Assembly (NCBI GenBank): GCA_946186335.1
Contig: CAMHMW010000024.1
Location: forward strand, 1-17,451
DNA: 17,451 nucleotides
Direction: 5' to 3'
Source: an uncultured Candidatus Melainabacteria bacterium
GTDB lineage: Bacteria > Cyanobacteriota > Vampirovibrionia > Gastranaerophilales > Gastranaerophilaceae
Under the pieces are notes generated by a model, which was not told the origin of the DNA, ran no database searches, and saw only the letters and a list, made by a program, of their open reading frames with translations. Of the stretch, positions 14,017 through 17,451 are shown piece after piece (positions within the stretch are counted from its first letter, which is position 1; each line of letters begins with the position of its first letter). A program made the translations under genes and the position numbers.

Positions 14017-14298
14017 TTACCCCCGACTTGCAATAACAGGCTGGGTTTGATTTTTGGCACGTTCAAGTGCAGCTTTTTTACGGCTTTTCCAGATAACTGT
14101 CTGCAAAAGAGAGTACATTTTGGGGTTATTTACGACGGTTAACTGAGTCTTGTTGTTAATAAAATCAACATGCAGAGCAGATTGCTGATTAAAAATATTT
14201 GATTCGATATTTACTATTTGAAACAGCCCCTCAGTTAAAATACTAAGAGGCTCTTTCAAAAATGTTTCAAACGTTTTTCTTATATCGAATTTTTTCAT
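14017..14298 (-). CDS. Unrecognised small protein (93 aa) downstream of the TPR gene
   Basis: No family recognised. From ATG 14298 the protein begins MKKFDIRKTFETF, has a moderately hydrophobic middle without a clear membrane segment, and ends in a basic tail (KSRKKAALERAKNQ). The open frame continues upstream to 14466, but that part overlaps the 3' end of the TPR gene in another frame and is a shadow. The gap to the TPR stop codon is 43 nt and there is no obvious Shine-Dalgarno, so expression may depend on the TPR transcript. Its composition is weaker evidence for coding than for its neighbours. Confidence 0.5.
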   Translation of the reverse strand: MKKFDIRKTFETFLKEPLSILTEGLFQIVNIESNIFNQQSALHVDFINNKTQLTVVNNPKMYSLLQTVIWKSRKKAALERAKNQTQPVIASRG

Positions 14299-14341
14299 TT
14301 GTTTTATGTCGTTGTTACCGTAATTAGTAACATCATTATCC

Positions 14342-16147
14342 CTAGATTTTTGAACTGAACACTTGAATTCTTTGTTCAACTGCAGCTCTGTCAGATGCGT
14401 TAGGAGCAAGTGCAAGGTACTGTGTATAGTATTTAACCGCACCCTGATAGTTGCCTTCTGCTTCATAAGCCTGTGCTTTCAGTTTAGCAATTGACGGAGC
14501 GTTATGATAGAAGTCAATTGCACGGTTACAATATTCAATTGTAGATGCATAATTGCCTTCTTTGTATTGACGCAGCGCAATTTCAAAGAATTCGTTTGAT
14601 TTCATTTCACACAAATCAATGTAGTGAAGTCCGTTTTCAGCAATTCTGTTATCAGGTTCAGCCATCAAGACTTTTTGTAAAGCCTTTCTAGCCGTTCTGA
14701 ATTGTTTATGCTGAACAAGAATTTCTGATAAATATAACTCATCATCAATGGTATTTGCAAAGTTGATAGCGTTTTCAAATGTGTAAACCGCATCTTTTTC
14801 TCTGCCCATTGCCAAATATGCTTCACCCTTGATAACCGTATCCATCAAACTGTTAGAAGCTGACTGAATAATATAATTCAGGTTATCCTGAGTCATTAAC
14901 ATCTGGTGAGTTAACTTGCCTAATTTGATTTTTGCAAGGTGAAGTTTCAAATCGTTAGGAGTTCTTTGAATAGCTTCATTTACATAGTCATAAGCAAGAT
15001 ATACGTCTTTATTTGTTGTGAAATCACGGCTGTCTGCGGTATCTTTTGCCATTTCGTAATATGTATTTGCAAGACCGATAATAGCCGGATTATTAAATTT
15101 TGCATCACCTAACAATCTTGAATAGTATTCAAGTGCCTGCTGATACTTTTTGGTTTCAAGTGACATATTCGCAACTCTGTAAATACCTTCTTTGTAGTTG
15201 GGATTTAAGATAATTGCGGTTTTCAATTCTTCCATCGCAAATTCGTGGTCTGCACGTCTTTCGTAAACTCCTGCCAAGTTGATATATGGACGTGAGTTTT
15301 CAGGTTTTACATAAATAGCCTTTTTGAAAGAATTTATTGCAGCCGGCTGGTTACCCTGTTTAAGATATAATTCACCTTGCAGGTTCCATCCGGGTGATGA
15401 TTGAGGGTTGATGTGAAGTGAGTGGTTTAACCAAGTCAGAGCCTTTGTGTAATCTCCTCTTTTTGCTTCAACCTGACCCATGTGATACATTGATGTCGGG
15501 TTGTGAGAGTTACATTTCAATGCCTGTAAATAATATTTTTCCGCTCTGTCAAGATCACCCTCCAGCATTGCAACGTTACCTAAGTTATCGTAAGCCGGTG
15601 CAAAGTTGGGGTTATTTTTAAGTGCAACTTTGAACAATTCTTCGGCATCTTTTTTGTTACCGAGTTTTAATGTTGCAACACCCATAGCGTTATATGCCTG
15701 ATAATATGTACTATCTAAACCTACTGCGGTTACAAACTCTTTAATAGCCGCATTTGATAAGTTTGAAATGTTTTTGATATATTCAACGTCTGATGAGGTT
15801 TCACGCATCAGATAAACCAAACCCTGAGCGTAGTGAAGTTCGGGTTTGTTGGGGTATTTCTTAATCAATTGGTCTAAATCTGCCTGTGTAGGTGCCAGTT
15901 TCCATTGTTTTGCCTGAGAAATCAAAAGTAATGCTTTTGCATCCAAATCGTTAGGATTTTTTTCAAGGATTGCTTTCAGGCGTTTGTCTGCATCTTCGTA
16001 GTTGTTATATTCAATAAGTCTGTCGATGTCAAGATAACTCTTTGAAACACCGGCTTTTATAGGTTGTTGAGCTGCAAACACATTAGGCGCACAAATAAGG
16101 CAAGATGTTAAAATCATTGATGTAACTAATAATTTTTTACAATTCAT
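14342..16147 (-). CDS. Exported multi-TPR protein
   Basis: A 601-residue protein with an N-terminal signal peptide (cleavage near NVFA, residue 25) followed almost entirely by tetratricopeptide repeats. Clear units include those around 149-182 (YQAYNAMGVATLKLGNKKDA), 183-216, 217-250, 251-284, 285-318, 319-350 and 553-586, with a longer, less regular section at 350-520. TPR arrays bind other proteins; a periplasmic or outer-membrane-associated assembly role is likely, but no catalytic domain is present. An LTSC sequence at 13-16 resembles a lipobox, so a lipoprotein form cannot be excluded. AGGTG precedes the ATG by a few bases. It is divergent from xerC across a 90-bp gap. Confidence 0.88.
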   Translation of the reverse strand: MNCKKLLVTSMILTSCLICAPNVFAAQQPIKAGVSKSYLDIDRLIEYNNYEDADKRLKAILEKNPNDLDAKALLLISQAKQWKLAPTQADLDQLIKKYPNKPELHYAQGLVYLMRETSSDVEYIKNISNLSNAAIKEFVTAVGLDSTYYQAYNAMGVATLKLGNKKDAEELFKVALKNNPNFAPAYDNLGNVAMLEGDLDRAEKYYLQALKCNSHNPTSMYHMGQVEAKRGDYTKALTWLNHSLHINPQSSPGWNLQGELYLKQGNQPAAINSFKKAIYVKPENSRPYINLAGVYERRADHEFAMEELKTAIILNPNYKEGIYRVANMSLETKKYQQALEYYSRLLGDAKFNNPAIIGLANTYYEMAKDTADSRDFTTNKDVYLAYDYVNEAIQRTPNDLKLHLAKIKLGKLTHQMLMTQDNLNYIIQSASNSLMDTVIKGEAYLAMGREKDAVYTFENAINFANTIDDELYLSEILVQHKQFRTARKALQKVLMAEPDNRIAENGLHYIDLCEMKSNEFFEIALRQYKEGNYASTIEYCNRAIDFYHNAPSIAKLKAQAYEAEGNYQGAVKYYTQYLALAPNASDRAAVEQRIQVFSSKI

Positions 16148-16199
16148 TTTTTCACCTACTTTTTTACTTAATAACTATTCTAATCTTATAAAAGTATTG

Positions 16200-16205
16200 T
16201 ATAAT
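16200..16205 (+). promoter_or_regulatory. Candidate -10 box of xerC in the divergent gap
   Basis: A perfect TATAAT predicts a transcription start near 16212, 26 nt before the xerC ATG. No good -35 is seen at 16-18 bp. TAGAAT on the minus strand at 16182-16177 may be the -10 box of the divergent TPR gene, so both promoters would share this 90-bp gap. Confidence 0.4.
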
Positions 16206-16237
16206 AGTAATTACAAAAAAGCAACAAGGTTAACATT

Positions 16238-17152
16238 ATGGGTTTAAATTCAAATTCAAAACAGGATTTAGAGGATTTCAAATCGTATATATTGGTAGAA
16301 AAAAACTTTTCCGAACATACCGCAAAAGCATATTATGCCGATATTTTAGCATATTTAATCTGGCTCGGAGATGAGGGCTGCGAGGGGGTAAACTTTGCAA
16401 AAGTGAGAGAATATTTACATCACATTTCTGTTTATAATTACAAAAAAACTACCCTTGCAAGAAAGATAGCGTCCCTGCGAACATTCTATAAATACTTGCA
16501 CAGAGAGAAAAAGACGGAAAATAACCCCGCAGAAAACTTAATTTCCCCCAAACGACCGAGATCGTTGCCAAAATTCCTCACAACGGATGAGGTCGAACAA
16601 ATCTTAAACAACATAAATATGGAAACTCCCGCAGGATATCGAAACAGAACAATATTAGAACTGTTATGGGCAAGCGGAATGCGTGTTTCGGAACTCAGCA
16701 ATCTGAATTTCGGCAATCTAAACCTTGAAAATAATGAAATTACCGTATTCGGTAAGGGCGCAAAAGAGCGTATTATCTTAATTACCGACAGAGCAAAAAC
16801 ATATTTGCAAAATTACATAAATACCGTAAGACCAATGGTTGCAAAAGATTACCCGTTACCGCCGGTGAATGATGAAAGCCCCGTATTTATCAACAAAACA
16901 GGTTACAGATTACAAACAAAAACCATAAGAAATGTTATAAACGAAATCGTTGAAAAAATTGAACTTCCGAAACACGTGACACCTCACATGTTCCGGCACA
17001 GTTTTGCCACACACCTCATTGAAAACGGTGCGGATTTGAGGGTGGTACAGGAACTTCTGGGACATGCCAGCATTTCAAACACCCAGATTTATACCCATAT
17101 TTCTACCCAGCACATGAAACAAGTTTATGACGAAACTCACCCGAGAGCCTAA
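16238..17152 (+). CDS. xerC: Tyrosine recombinase XerC/XerD family
   Basis: Site-specific recombinase that resolves chromosome dimers at dif. The 304 residues are typical for Xer proteins: an N-terminal SAM-like DNA-binding domain (about 8-95) and a C-terminal catalytic domain (about 115-295). All catalytic residues are present: R149 (SGMRVSEL), K173 (FGKGAKER), H250 and R253 (HMFRHSFATHL), H276 (LLGHAS) and nucleophile Y285 (TQIYTH). The closing YDETHPRA is common in XerC. XerC and XerD are hard to separate, and no integrase-type extra domain or flanking attachment repeats are seen, so a chromosomal role is more likely than a phage integrase. AAGG lies 8 nt before the ATG. Its stop is 1 bp from that of the next gene on the other strand. 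Confidence 0.9.
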   Translation: MGLNSNSKQDLEDFKSYILVEKNFSEHTAKAYYADILAYLIWLGDEGCEGVNFAKVREYLHHISVYNYKKTTLARKIASLRTFYKYLHREKKTENNPAENLISPKRPRSLPKFLTTDEVEQILNNINMETPAGYRNRTILELLWASGMRVSELSNLNFGNLNLENNEITVFGKGAKERIILITDRAKTYLQNYINTVRPMVAKDYPLPPVNDESPVFINKTGYRLQTKTIRNVINEIVEKIELPKHVTPHMFRHSFATHLIENGADLRVVQELLGHASISNTQIYTHISTQHMKQVYDETHPRA

Positions 17153-17153
17153 T

Positions 17154-17451
17154 TTATGACACCAAAGATGCGGTTTCGTTGTACATAATCATATGAAAAT
17201 CCGATCTTGTCATATTCGGATTTTCTTTCATAAATTTTTTCACATTGAATTTTTCCAGATATTTGTTCAGTTTCTGTTGTGCTTTCTGGTTTTCACTGTG
17301 TTCATTTTTAAGATTTGAGATATAATTTTTCACAAGATAAATGATGTCATCTTCCGTCAATTCCGGCTGCTGACTGATTTTTACTTCGTCCTTGTCGTCA
17401 TCTTCAAGGTGACGTCTTTCTTCCTCTTTCTTTTGCTCCTGTCTTTGTTGT
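17154..17451 (-). CDS. C-terminal part of an unidentified charged protein entering from the right edge
   Basis: The minus-strand frame is open from the right edge to TAA at 17156-17154, giving at least 98 C-terminal residues. A TTG at 17360 could be mistaken for the start, but the frame continues upstream without a stop as a highly charged linker (QEQKKEEERRHLEDDDKDE) typical of coding sequence, and no ribosome binding site precedes the TTG. The rest is helical and Lys/Asn-rich with no recognised family. The start and most of the protein lie outside the window. Confidence 0.7.
   Translation of the reverse strand, partial: QQRQEQKKEEERRHLEDDDKDEVKISQQPELTEDDIIYLVKNYISNLKNEHSENQKAQQKLNKYLEKFNVKKFMKENPNMTRSDFHMIMYNETASLVS

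Noticed and set aside
13993..14142. Plus-strand open frame beginning ATGAGGAGG, with a strong Shine-Dalgarno-like AGGAGG at 13996
   Set aside because: The AGGAGG lies inside the frame rather than before a start codon, and the rest is antisense to the 93-aa gene.
14299..14466. Upstream extension of the 93-aa gene frame into the TPR gene
   Set aside because: It overlaps the well-supported TPR coding sequence in a different frame and has no ribosome binding site at 14466.
16238..17152. Tyrosine recombinase as a phage or integrative-element integrase
   Set aside because: Length, domain layout and C-terminus fit chromosomal XerC/XerD; no attachment-site direct repeats, tRNA, excisionase or other mobile-element genes are nearby.

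Overview
The window reads as a core chromosomal region of a low-GC, outer-membrane-bearing bacterium. An LptF/LptG-type lipopolysaccharide-transport permease, an Spy/CpxP-like periplasmic protein and several signal-peptide proteins imply two membranes. The AT-rich base composition and the mix of housekeeping genes with unrecognised short secreted proteins resemble gut Melainabacteria (Gastranaerophilales). That assignment is an inference; no rRNA or other decisive marker is present.

Layout, left to right. A minus-strand gene enters at the left edge (only its first four codons are inside). uvrD/pcrA helicase (-) is divergent from two tandem matrixin-like secreted zinc proteases (+). These run head-on into miaB (-). 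A minus-strand envelope block then reads from right to left: an Spy/CpxP-like protein with two LTxxQ motifs, an unknown secreted protein, the Lpt permease and an unknown coiled-coil protein. A divergent control region with a 13-nt tandem repeat and an inverted repeat separates this from plus-strand genes: an unknown 166-aa protein, a HExxH metallopeptidase-like protein whose 3' end looks frameshifted, grpE, dnaJ and a secreted beta-propeller protein translationally coupled to dnaJ. engB (-) faces the propeller gene. Upstream of engB lie a 93-aa unknown protein and a large exported TPR protein, both on the minus strand. xerC (+) follows, and the C-terminus of a further minus-strand protein runs off the right edge.

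Themes. GrpE and DnaJ are co-chaperones of DnaK, which is not in the window. MiaB (tRNA modification), EngB (large ribosomal subunit assembly), UvrD and XerC are housekeeping. The rest is mostly cell-envelope or exported material. Three HExxH proteins occur within 8 kb.

The most interesting signal is not a gene. Several genes without a Shine-Dalgarno (lptF/G-like, the 210-aa secreted protein, the 227-aa coiled-coil protein, engB and, less clearly, uvrD) carry a -10-like hexamer 6-9 nt before ATG. In two of them a matching -35 lies 17 bp further upstream. Transcription would then begin at or next to the start codon (leaderless mRNA). Most of the remaining genes have an ordinary Shine-Dalgarno. 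All three convergent gene pairs have stop codons 0-4 bp apart, leaving no room for an intergenic terminator.

No CRISPR array, insertion sequence, tRNA or rRNA was seen, and no gene-free stretch exceeds about 160 bases.
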